From Microbacterium aerolatum (GTDB taxonomy: Bacteria > Actinomycetota > Actinomycetes > Actinomycetales > Microbacteriaceae), in the NCBI RefSeq assembly GCF_007988825.1, contig NZ_BJUW01000001.1, positions 62,001 through 126,000 of the forward strand: a stretch of DNA of 64,000 nt. The letters run 5' to 3'. This document shows positions 8,062-15,642 of this stretch, piece by piece (the stretch's first letter is position 1; each line of letters begins with the position of its first letter). Below the pieces are notes generated by a model. That model saw nothing but the letters and a program-made list of their open reading frames with translations, was not told where the DNA came from and ran no database searches. Both the position numbers and the translations under genes were made by a program.

Positions 8062-10565
8062 TGCGCGTCCCGCTTTCGTGGTTGCGTGAGTACGTCGACA
8101 TGGCAGCGGATGCCACGGCAGAGGACGTCTTCGCGTCACTCGTGTCCGTCGGCTTCGAAGAGGAGGAGCTGCACGGCTTCGAGCTCTCCGGCCCCGTCGT
8201 CGTCGGTCAGGTGCTCTCCTTCGATGAGGAGCCGCAGAAGAACGGCAAGACCATCCGCTGGTGCCAGGTCGACGTGGGCGAGGAGCACGGCGGCGTCCGC
8301 GGCATCGTCTGCGGCGCATCGAACTTCGCCGTCGGCGACAAGATCGTCGCAACACTTCCCGGTTCGGTGCTGCCGGGGCCCTTCCCGATCGCGGCGCGCA
8401 AGACCTACGGCCACGTCTCCGACGGCATGATCGCCTCGGCGCGCGAGCTGGGGTTGGGCGATGAGCACGACGGTATCCTGATCCTCTCCACGATCGGCGT
8501 CGACGCCCCCGTCGGCACGGATGCCATCGCGCTGCTCGGCCTCGACGACCAGGCCGTCGAGATCAACGTCACACCCGACCGCGGCTACGCCTTCTCGATC
8601 CGCGGCGTCGCCCGCGAATACGCGCACGCCACCGGTGCGGACTTCCGCGACCCTGCCGAGCACGAGTGGTCCGACGTCCAACCGGGCAGCGGCTTCCCGC
8701 TCGCCGTCGACGCCGAGCCGATCCGCGACAACAAGGCAGTGCAGGAGTTCGTCGTGCGCGTCGTGCGCGATGTCGACCCGTCGCGTCCGACCCCGCCGTG
8801 GATGGTGGCGCGGCTGTCGCTGGCCGGCATCCGCTCGCTCGGCATCCTCATCGACATCACCAACTATGTGATGCTCGAGCTCGGAAACCCGATCCACGGC
8901 TACGACCTCGACGCGCTTTCCGGCGGCATCACGGTGCGCCGCGCGGCGAAGGGCGAGAAGCTCACGACGCTCGACGGCCAGGAGCGCACGCTCCACGACG
9001 AGGACCTGCTGATCACCGACGAATCCGGCCCGATCGGCCTCGCCGGGGTCATGGGCGGCGGCACCACCGAGATGACGGATGCCACCCGCAACGTACTGAT
9101 CGAGGCGGCGAACTTCGACCCGATCTCGATCGCGCGCACCGCGCGCCGGCACAAGCTGCCCAGCGAGGCGTCCAAGCGCTTCGAGCGCGGCGTCGACCCG
9201 CTGATCCCGTTCGTGGCGGCTCGTCGCGTGGCCGACCTGATGGTTGAGCTCGCCGGCGGCACGCTCGACACCGAGCTCGGCGGCGCACTGTACTCCGACG
9301 TCGAGATCGCCGGGATCGACCTGCCCGCAGAGTTCGTGCCGAACCTGATCGGTGTGGACTACACCGACGAGGAGATCGTCGGCGCACTCGAGACGATCGG
9401 CGCCGAGGTCACCGAGACCGCCGGAGGCTGGCAGGTCATCCCGCCGAGCTGGCGCCCCGACCTCACCGACAAGTGGACGCTGGCCGAAGAGGTCGCGCGC
9501 ATCCACGGCCTCGACCGCATCCCGTCGATCCTGCCGGTGCCGCCGGCAGGACGCGGCCTCACCCCGCTGCAGCTGGGTCGTCGCCGGGTCGCGAACGCGC
9601 TGGCGTCCGCGGGTCTCGTCGAGACCCCGACGTTCCCGTTCACGACGGATGCACTCAATGACCTGCACGGTTCGGCGACGGGGGAGCAGCTGCCGAGCAT
9701 CAAGCTCGCCAACCCACTCGACGGCCAGTCGCCGTTCTTGCGACGCTCGTTGATCCCCACTCTGCTGCCGACCGCGCACCGCAACATCGCGCGCGGTCTG
9801 ACGGACCTGGCGATCTTCGAGATCGGCGCCGTGTTCCTGCCCGAGCCGCGAGTGTCCTACGGCACTGTCGACGTGCCGCCGCTGGGCGAGCGCCCCTCGG
9901 ATGAGAAGCTCGCCGAGCTGAACGCGTCGATCCCGCCGCAGCCGCGGTTCCTCGCAGCACTCTTCACCGGCAACGTGACGCCGCGTCAGCCGGGACGCAA
10001 CGCCGAAGCCTACGGCCTCAGCGAAGCGCTCGACGCCGTGCGCGTGATCGGTGCCGCCGCGGGCGTCACGATCGACGTGGCCCAGACGCAGCGGGCAGCA
10101 CTGCACCCCGGACGCGCGGGTGTGCTCTCCGTCGACGGTCGCGAGGTCGGCTACGTCGGCGAGCTGCACCCGAGTGTGTCAGCTGAGGCCGACCTGCCGG
10201 GTCGTGCGGTCGTGCTCGAGCTCGATCTGGATGCCGTGCTGTCCGCGGCCGGCGACAGGGTCGTGGCGGCGTCGCTGTCGCGCAACACCGCGGCCACGCA
10301 GGACGTCTCGCTCGTGGTCCCTGCTGCGGTGACCGCAGCGGAGTTGCAGGCGGCCCTCACAGAGGGCGCCGGAGACCTGCTGGAGTCCGTGCGCCTGGTC
10401 GACGACTACCGCGGAGCGGGCATCGACGAGGGGTCCAAGAGCCTGACGTTCGCGCTGCGCTTCCGGGCATCCGATCGTACGCTCACAGCGGCAGAGGCGA
10501 CCGAGGCGAAGCTCGCGGGCGTCGCCGTCGCGACCGAACGGTTCGGGGCGAGCATCCGTGACTGA
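8061..10565 (+). CDS. pheT: Phenylalanine--tRNA ligase beta subunit
   Basis: The 834-residue partner of PheS provides editing and tRNA recognition. It begins MRVPLSWLREYVDM; an EMAP-type tRNA-binding domain spans about residues 40-150 (VVVGQVLSFDE, GIVCGASNFAVGDK). B3/B4 editing and B5 domains follow, with EINVTPDRGYAFSIRGVARE, ILIDITNYVMLELGNPIHGYD and LPSEASKRFERGVDP. The C-terminal anticodon-binding domain has NTAATQDVSLVVP and LTFALRFRASDRTLTA. Start is the ATG overlapping the pheS stop; the open frame extends upstream but only inside pheS. Confidence 0.97.
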   Translation: MRVPLSWLREYVDMAADATAEDVFASLVSVGFEEEELHGFELSGPVVVGQVLSFDEEPQKNGKTIRWCQVDVGEEHGGVRGIVCGASNFAVGDKIVATLPGSVLPGPFPIAARKTYGHVSDGMIASARELGLGDEHDGILILSTIGVDAPVGTDAIALLGLDDQAVEINVTPDRGYAFSIRGVAREYAHATGADFRDPAEHEWSDVQPGSGFPLAVDAEPIRDNKAVQEFVVRVVRDVDPSRPTPPWMVARLSLAGIRSLGILIDITNYVMLELGNPIHGYDLDALSGGITVRRAAKGEKLTTLDGQERTLHDEDLLITDESGPIGLAGVMGGGTTEMTDATRNVLIEAANFDPISIARTARRHKLPSEASKRFERGVDPLIPFVAARRVADLMVELAGGTLDTELGGALYSDVEIAGIDLPAEFVPNLIGVDYTDEEIVGALETIGAEVTETAGGWQVIPPSWRPDLTDKWTLAEEVARIHGLDRIPSILPVPPAGRGLTPLQLGRRRVANALASAGLVETPTFPFTTDALNDLHGSATGEQLPSIKLANPLDGQSPFLRRSLIPTLLPTAHRNIARGLTDLAIFEIGAVFLPEPRVSYGTVDVPPLGERPSDEKLAELNASIPPQPRFLAALFTGNVTPRQPGRNAEAYGLSEALDAVRVIGAAAGVTIDVAQTQRAALHPGRAGVLSVDGREVGYVGELHPSVSAEADLPGRAVVLELDLDAVLSAAGDRVVAASLSRNTAATQDVSLVVPAAVTAAELQAALTEGAGDLLESVRLVDDYRGAGIDEGSKSLTFALRFRASDRTLTAAEATEAKLAGVAVATERFGASIRD

Positions 10566-10571
10566 AGCCGG

Positions 10572-11588
10572 TCAGCCGGTGGGGTCGAGCTGCACGACTA
10601 GCGCGCGATGGTCGGAGCCTGAGGCGTCCAGGACGAGCGAGCCGGTCGGCTCCCAGTTCTGACTCGCCATCACATGGTCGATCGGCGCGCCGAGGATCTC
10701 GGGGTACGACGCCGGCCAGGTGCCGGTGACCCCTGTTCCGGTGCGCGAGGCCGCATCGCGGCAGTAGCCCATGTCGCCGCCGCCGGTGCCGAGTCCCGCC
10801 ATGTGGTCGAGGGTCGCGTTGAAGTCACCGGCCAGGATGAAATCGCCCTCCGGGCACTGGTCCGCGATCCACTTCAGATCCGACTGCCAGTGCTCCATCG
10901 CCTCGATGCGCGGTGCGACCGCGTGCACCGCGACGATCGTGGGGCCCGTACCGCTGAGCGGCATCACGACGGCGCTGGGCACCGAGCTGGTGTTGCTGCT
11001 GCCGTCCTCCGATGACGCGATCACCGAGTAGTCGCCGAGTTCGGGCGAGATGAGGATCGTGGTCTCCCACGCCTGCGGCCCGTTCTCGACATCGCCGAAC
11101 CGCACGTGGTGGACCCACATCGGCTGACCCTGCTCGCGCAGCATGACGGCGATGCGCTCGCCGACCGACTCGGCGGTCTCGGGCAGCGTCACGACATCGG
11201 CCTGCTGGGCGAGGACGGCATCGGCGACCGTTTCGGCCGCGACTGCCTCTCCCGCGGTGTTCCAGGTCAGCACGCGCACGCTCGCATCGGTCTTCTCCGG
11301 CAGTGTTCCGGTGCCGAATCCGCGCATCGCGCCGATCGCACCGGTCGCTGCGGCCGCGAGCAGCGCGACGATGAGGATGGATGCCGCGAACCCGCGCAGC
11401 GGCCGTGCCAACAGCAGCAGCAGCGAGAGGAGCGCGATCGCCAGGAAAGCGGCGAGGACGAGGCCGCGCACGGCGACGAGCTGCGCGAAGGGGTAGGTCT
11501 GCTCGAGCTGGAAGAACTGCGGCCACACCACGACCGCTGACGCGATCGCGAACAGCACGGTGACGAGGACTCCCAGCAGACGAAACAT
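10572..11588 (-). CDS. Membrane-anchored endonuclease/exonuclease/phosphatase-fold protein
   Basis: The 338-residue product has three N-terminal membrane segments (to about residue 95) followed by an outward-facing EEP domain. Catalytic-fold motifs are visible: VRVLTWNTAGE, VVTLPETAES, FILAGDFNATLDH and, at the end, GAPIDHVMAS and GSDHRALVVQL, which supply the metal and catalytic Asp/His residues. Substrate is not evident; related proteins include DNases, phosphodiesterases and sphingomyelinase-like enzymes. ATG at 11588 is preceded by TAGGCT ending seven bases away, so a leaderless mRNA is likely. It converges on pheT with only six bases between the stops. Confidence 0.85.
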   Translation of the reverse strand: MFRLLGVLVTVLFAIASAVVVWPQFFQLEQTYPFAQLVAVRGLVLAAFLAIALLSLLLLLARPLRGFAASILIVALLAAAATGAIGAMRGFGTGTLPEKTDASVRVLTWNTAGEAVAAETVADAVLAQQADVVTLPETAESVGERIAVMLREQGQPMWVHHVRFGDVENGPQAWETTILISPELGDYSVIASSEDGSSNTSSVPSAVVMPLSGTGPTIVAVHAVAPRIEAMEHWQSDLKWIADQCPEGDFILAGDFNATLDHMAGLGTGGGDMGYCRDAASRTGTGVTGTWPASYPEILGAPIDHVMASQNWEPTGSLVLDASGSDHRALVVQLDPTG

Positions 11589-11595
11589 CCCTTCG

Positions 11596-11601
11596 AGCCT
11601 A
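11596..11601 (-). promoter_or_regulatory. -10 element, leaderless EEP gene
   Basis: TAGGCT on the minus strand lies seven bases before the ATG at 11588. It is back to back with the promoter of the divergent PHP gene. Confidence 0.55.
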
Positions 11602-11661
11602 GATGCGCACGCTGTGAATCGCCTGCCGCGACGCTTCCGTGCCGCTGTGTTCTGGCGGCAG

Positions 11662-11667
11662 TAGTGT
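11662..11667 (+). promoter_or_regulatory. -10 element, leaderless PHP gene
   Basis: TAGTGT ends six bases before the ATG at 11674. Confidence 0.5.
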
Positions 11668-11673
11668 CGAGGC

Positions 11674-12543
11674 ATGACCGATGTGCAGACCTTCGCCGGG
11701 CCCGCCGACCTGCACCTGCACTCCAACCACTCCGACGGCACCGAGAATCCGGGTCAGGTGGTGCGCCAGGCGCACGCCCACGGCATCCGTACGGTCGCAC
11801 TCACCGACCACGATCGCACGACCGGCTGGGACGAGGCGGGACACGCGGCGGCGGCCCTCGGCATGACGTTCATCCCGGGCATGGAGCTGTCCGCCAAGCA
11901 CCAGTGGCGCAGCGTCCACGTGCTCGGATATCTGTTCGATCCCGAGGACGCGGCGCTGCGCGCAGAGACCGGCCGCATCCGCGACGACCGGGTCGGCCGT
12001 GCCGAGCGGATCGTGCGCAACATCGGTCGCGACTATGCGCTCAGCTGGGCGGATGTGCTGGAGCAGACCACGACGGATGCCACGGTCGGAAGGCCGCACA
12101 TCGCCGACGCGCTGGTCGCCCGTGGCATCGTCCGCGACCGGTCCGAGGCGTTCGACGGCATCCTGCACCCGCGCGAGGGCTATTACGAGCCGCACTATGC
12201 ACCGGACCCGCTCACCGCCGTGCGGCTCATCACCCAGGCAGGGGGAGTGGCGGTGATCGCCCATCCCGTCACCTCTGGGCGTGACCGGATGATGCCGCTC
12301 GCCTACATCGAGGAGCTCATCGCCGCCGGCCTCGGCGGCCTCGAGATCGATCATCGCGAGAACACCGAGTCCGGCAAGCGCACGCTGCGGCAGCTCGCCG
12401 CGCAACACGACCTCATCGTGACCGGCTCGAGCGACTACCACGGTGCGGGCAAGCCCAACCTGCCCGGCGAGAACACGACGTCGGAGGAGATGGTCGCGCG
12501 GATCATCTCGCAGGCGTCGGGGACGGCGCCCCGCTACCCGTGA
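11674..12543 (+). CDS. PHP-domain phosphoesterase (TrpH/RNase AM-like)
   Basis: This 289-residue enzyme has metal-binding PHP motifs: DLHLHSNHSDGT (13-24), ALTDHDRTTGWDE, IPGMELSAK, VAVIAHPV and TGSSDYHGAGKPN. Relatives hydrolyse 3',5'-nucleoside bisphosphates (pAp) or trim 5' ends of short RNAs. It is a single gene, divergent from the EEP gene, with a TAGTGT -10 six bases before the ATG. It converges on the DEAD helicase gene with 19 bases between the stops. Confidence 0.9.
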   Translation: MTDVQTFAGPADLHLHSNHSDGTENPGQVVRQAHAHGIRTVALTDHDRTTGWDEAGHAAAALGMTFIPGMELSAKHQWRSVHVLGYLFDPEDAALRAETGRIRDDRVGRAERIVRNIGRDYALSWADVLEQTTTDATVGRPHIADALVARGIVRDRSEAFDGILHPREGYYEPHYAPDPLTAVRLITQAGGVAVIAHPVTSGRDRMMPLAYIEELIAAGLGGLEIDHRENTESGKRTLRQLAAQHDLIVTGSSDYHGAGKPNLPGENTTSEEMVARIISQASGTAPRYP

Positions 12544-12562
12544 CGAACGCTCGCGCTGCGGC

Positions 12563-14083
12563 TCAGGCGCCGGCGGGCGCTGCGCCACCGGAGCGGCGAC
12601 GACGGCGACGGCGCTGCGGGGCGGGCTTGCCGTCGCGGTGCTCGCTGGTGGCATCCCCGTCGTGGGTTCCAGCGCCTTCGGCGTCACGGTCGACAGCGGG
12701 AGCGGCATCCGATCCACCCGATGCGGGCGCGTCGGTTCCCTCGACGAACGTGGATCCGACCTTGTCCCCGCTCGAGCCGCGACGGCGGCGGCGGCGACGA
12801 CGCGTGGTGCCCTCGTCGGTACCCTCCGCTGCGGCCTCCGCGGCCTTCTGCGGTTGACGCTGACGACGCTCGGATGCCGGCTTCTCGGCCTTCGGCGCCG
12901 TGGTGAGACGGCCCTTGGTGCCCTCGGGGATGTCGAGGTCGGTGTACAGGTGCGGGCTGGACGAGTACGTCTCGACGGGTTCGGGCTGACCGAACTCGAG
13001 TGCGCGGTTGATGAGGGCCCACTTGTGCAGGTCCTCCCAGTCGACGAACGTGACGGCGATGCCGGTCTTGCCGGCGCGGCCGGTGCGGCCGGCGCGGTGC
13101 AGGTACGTCTTCTCCTCGTCCGGGATCGTGTGGTTGATCACGTGCGTGACGTCATCGACGTCGATCCCGCGGGCCGCGACGTCGGTGGCGACCAGAACGT
13201 CCCTCTTGCCGGCCTTGAACGCGGCCATCGAGCGCTCGCGCTGCTCCTGGCCCATGTCGCCGTGCACGCCGCCGACGTTGAAGCCGCGGTCGCCGAGCTC
13301 GTCGACGAGCTTCTGCGCCGCACGCTTGGTGCGCGTGAAGATGACGGTCTTGCCGCGGCCCTCGGCCTGCAGGATGCGGGCGATCACCTCGTCCTTGTCG
13401 AGCGAGTGCGCGCGGTAGACGAGGTGCTTGATGTTCGCCTGCGTCAGGCCCTCATCGGGGTCGTTGGCGCGGATGTGGATGGGGTTCGACATGAACCGGC
13501 GCGCGAGCGCGACGATCGGGCCGGGCATGGTCGCGGAGAACAGCTGGGTGTGGCGCACGGCCGGCACCTTCTGGAAGATCTTCTCGATGTCGGCGAGGAA
13601 CCCGAGGTCGAGCATCTTGTCGGCCTCGTCGAGGACGACCTCGGTCGCGTTCGACAGGTCGAGGAGGCGCTGGCCGGCGAGGTCGATCAGGCGGCCGGGG
13701 GTGCCGACGACGATCTGCGCGCCGGCCTTGAGCTGATCGATCTGGCCCTCGTACGCCTTGCCGCCGTAGATGGCGACGACGCTGGTGGAGCGGTTGCTGG
13801 TGAGCAGGTCGATGTCCTCGTACACCTGCACCGCGAGCTCACGGGTCGGTACGACGATGAGCGCCTTGACCCCGGGCTCAGGGTCCTTGCCGAGACGCTG
13901 GACGACGGGGATGCCGAAGCCGAAGGTCTTGCCCGTGCCGGTCTTGGCCTGGCCGATGATGTCCTGGCCGGGAAGGCCGAGGGGAATGGTCTGCTCCTGG
14001 ATGGGGAACGCGTCGACGATGCCCTTTGCGGCGAGTGCGTCGACGATGTCCTGATCGATACCGAGATCAGCGAAAGAAGTCAC
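12563..14083 (-). CDS. DEAD-box RNA helicase
   Basis: This ATP-dependent RNA helicase of the RhlE/DeaD type carries, in order, FPIQEQTI (Q motif), AKTGTGKT (I), PTRELA (Ia), VGTPGR (Ib), VLDEADKM (II, DEAD), FSATMP (III), VIFTRTKR (IV), VATDVAARGIDV (V) and HRAGRTGRAG (VI). The last roughly 130 residues are low-complexity, Arg/Ala/Glu-rich with RRRRRRR clusters that likely bind RNA. I take GTG at 14083, giving the family N-terminus TSFADLGID; an ATG at 14134 is the alternative. A TAGGCT -10 at 14196-14201 implies a leader of roughly 100 bases. The ferritin-like gene is divergent, as in mycobacteria. Confidence 0.92.
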   Translation of the reverse strand: MTSFADLGIDQDIVDALAAKGIVDAFPIQEQTIPLGLPGQDIIGQAKTGTGKTFGFGIPVVQRLGKDPEPGVKALIVVPTRELAVQVYEDIDLLTSNRSTSVVAIYGGKAYEGQIDQLKAGAQIVVGTPGRLIDLAGQRLLDLSNATEVVLDEADKMLDLGFLADIEKIFQKVPAVRHTQLFSATMPGPIVALARRFMSNPIHIRANDPDEGLTQANIKHLVYRAHSLDKDEVIARILQAEGRGKTVIFTRTKRAAQKLVDELGDRGFNVGGVHGDMGQEQRERSMAAFKAGKRDVLVATDVAARGIDVDDVTHVINHTIPDEEKTYLHRAGRTGRAGKTGIAVTFVDWEDLHKWALINRALEFGQPEPVETYSSSPHLYTDLDIPEGTKGRLTTAPKAEKPASERRQRQPQKAAEAAAEGTDEGTTRRRRRRRRGSSGDKVGSTFVEGTDAPASGGSDAAPAVDRDAEGAGTHDGDATSEHRDGKPAPQRRRRRRRSGGAAPAGA

Positions 14084-14195
14084 TTGTTCCGTTGCCTGTC
14101 CGGCGGCCGTCTGAAGACGAGGCCACCACGTCATGGATCCACGCCGTCTCATGTGCCACAGGCGCGGCGTCCTGCTCCAACGGCAGGACGAACCC

Positions 14196-14201
14196 AGCCT
14201 A
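14196..14201 (-). promoter_or_regulatory. Likely -10 element of the DEAD helicase gene
   Basis: TAGGCT on the minus strand. Unlike most promoters in the window it lies far from the start codon (about 110 bases from the GTG at 14083), leaving an untranslated leader. Confidence 0.4.
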
Positions 14202-14241
14202 CCCGAGGAGAGGTTCCGGGCGAGGATTCGATGCGCGCGGG

Positions 14242-14247
14242 TAGTCT
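14242..14247 (+). promoter_or_regulatory. -10 element, leaderless ferritin-like gene
   Basis: TAGTCT ends six bases before the GTG at 14254. Confidence 0.55.
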
Positions 14248-14253
14248 GATCCC

Positions 14254-14964
14254 GTGGTGAAGTGGTTCTGGCAGCGAGACAAGCCCCGGCGCACCCTTTC
14301 TCTGCGCAGTCGCGGAGAACTGGGCGACGCGATGCGCGTCGACTTCGCCGAGCTGGCACCCGAGCTGAACCGGTTCCTCGGTCAGGCCGCGTACCTGCAG
14401 CTCGGCTATTTCGAGACGCTCACCCGGCTGATCCGCGCGACGCCGGAGCTCGACGAGAAGGAAGCGCTGGCGCGGGCGGCGGGCGCGGCGCTCAGCAAGC
14501 ACCGCGGCATCCTCGAGATCATCCGTGAGCAGGGCGAGGACCCGACGGAGATCATGCTCCCGTTCCAGGAGCATCTCGATGCGTTCCGCCGCAAGACGAT
14601 CGGGCTGCGCCCGCGCGAGACGCTCCTCGCGGTGTACATCACGGCGGGGATGCTGGACGACTTCTATCTCGCGCTGGCGTCGAGCTACGGCGAGACCGGC
14701 GCACGCGTCGCCGACATCCTCAGCGAGGACGACGACACCGGTCAGATCGTGACGATCCTGAGGCACACGATCGAGAGCGACGGCGAATGGCGCTCACTGC
14801 TGTCGATGTGGGCACGCCGACTCGTCGGCGACACGCTGCTCGTCGCGCGCCAGGCGCTGCGCACCGAGCGCCTCGCCGAAGACGGCGACCGCGTCGAACC
14901 GGTCTACACCGAGCTCATGGGCGCGCACGCGCGCCGCATGGACGCGATGGGATTGGCCGCGTAA
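14254..14964 (+). CDS. Ferritin-like (MiaE-like) fold protein
   Basis: The 236-residue product belongs to the actinobacterial ferritin-like family also described as MiaE-like (tRNA hydroxylase fold). It is largely helical. Acidic and His residues that could bind a di-iron centre include the E in GYFETLTR, KHRGILEII, FQEHLDAFRR and the C-terminal ELMGAHARRMDAMG. A tRNA-modifying role is not proven for this subfamily. The start is GTG at 14254 (GTG 14257 is possible), with TAGTCT six bases upstream. Divergent pairing with a DEAD helicase is conserved in mycobacteria, which hints at an RNA-related role. Confidence 0.8.
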   Translation: MVKWFWQRDKPRRTLSLRSRGELGDAMRVDFAELAPELNRFLGQAAYLQLGYFETLTRLIRATPELDEKEALARAAGAALSKHRGILEIIREQGEDPTEIMLPFQEHLDAFRRKTIGLRPRETLLAVYITAGMLDDFYLALASSYGETGARVADILSEDDDTGQIVTILRHTIESDGEWRSLLSMWARRLVGDTLLVARQALRTERLAEDGDRVEPVYTELMGAHARRMDAMGLAA

Positions 14965-14971
14965 GCGCGGT

Positions 14972-15259
14972 TCAGATGCCGAGCGCCGCGCGCTTCGCGG
15001 CATCCGAACGGCGACGGGATGCCGTGAGCGCGAAGCCCGCGATGGCGGCCAGCAGCAGCGCGCCGACGATCGCCGCCAGCCACAGCCAGCCGCTGCCCTC
15101 GCCGACGCCCGCCCACTGCATCACCGTGTAGATGATCGCCGAAGCCGCGGTCGCCGTCGCCGGGACGACGACGACGCCGCGCAGGTCGCGGTGCGGCAGC
15201 AGATAGTGCACGCCGATGCCAAGAGCGCACGCTGCGATCAGCGCGAGAAGGATGTACAT
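14972..15259 (-). CDS. Small membrane protein, unknown function
   Basis: This 95-residue protein has three predicted membrane helices: one at the very N-terminus (ILLALIAACALGIGVHYLL), one near residues 30-50 and one near residues 58-80. A basic tail ends in RRRSDAAKRAALGI. It starts four bases after the stop of the DUF3107 gene on the same strand, so the two form an operon. No enzymatic motif is visible. Confidence 0.75.
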   Translation of the reverse strand: MYILLALIAACALGIGVHYLLPHRDLRGVVVVPATATAASAIIYTVMQWAGVGEGSGWLWLAAIVGALLLAAIAGFALTASRRRSDAAKRAALGI

Positions 15260-15263
15260 CGGG

Positions 15264-15488
15264 TCAGGCGACGAAGCCGACGCGACGCGACTCCTCTGTG
15301 CCCAGCTCGACGTAGGCGAGGTTCGCGGTCGGGACGATGTAGGAGTTGCCCTTCACATCGGTGAAGCTCACGTGCGCCGCGTTCTGCTCGAGCGCCGAGG
15401 CGACCTGGGTGCGGACCTCTTCCGCCCCTGTGGCGGTCTCGAAGTTCAGCTCGCGGCCGGTGTTGATGATGCCGATGCGGATTTCCAC
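15264..15488 (-). CDS. DUF3107 family protein
   Basis: The small (74-residue) protein begins EIRIGIINTGRELNFET and ends in YVELGTEESRRVGFVA, the pattern of the actinobacterial DUF3107 family (ATP-binding-related in older names). Its function is unknown. The GTG at 15488 has AAGGAG at a good distance; a TAGAGT -10 (15521-15526) would give a leader of about 25 bases. It is divergent from adnA and shares its intergenic region, an arrangement also seen near adnAB in mycobacteria. Confidence 0.88.
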   Translation of the reverse strand: MEIRIGIINTGRELNFETATGAEEVRTQVASALEQNAAHVSFTDVKGNSYIVPTANLAYVELGTEESRRVGFVA

Positions 15489-15520
15489 GCGTGCTCCTTG
15501 AAGATTCGGGGACTGACACG

Positions 15521-15526
15521 ACTCTA
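15521..15526 (-). promoter_or_regulatory. -10 element of the DUF3107 gene
   Basis: TAGAGT on the minus strand, about 33 bases before the GTG at 15488. This transcript would have a short leader carrying AAGGAG. Confidence 0.45.
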
Positions 15527-15629
15527 CCTCGCGGGCACGACGGCGGATCGGGCCGCGGGCTGCGTTTCGCCATGGGCGCACAAGGCCGGCGATGGGTCGG
15601 CGCTGGCCGGTCGTGTCGCCGGTGGCGGA

Positions 15630-15635
15630 TAGCGT
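15630..15635 (+). promoter_or_regulatory. -10 element of adnAB
   Basis: TAGCGT ends seven bases before the ATG of adnA at 15643. Confidence 0.5.
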
Positions 15636-15642
15636 GGATGAC

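Noticed and set aside
12443..14260. A 605-residue plus-strand frame across the DEAD helicase
   Set aside because: The minus strand codes for a helicase with every motif in place; the plus-strand frame is its shadow.
14084..14359. N-terminal extension of the DEAD helicase to 14359
   Set aside because: The added residues are Arg/Ser/Cys-rich and unlike helicase N-termini, and the likely promoter lies inside this stretch.
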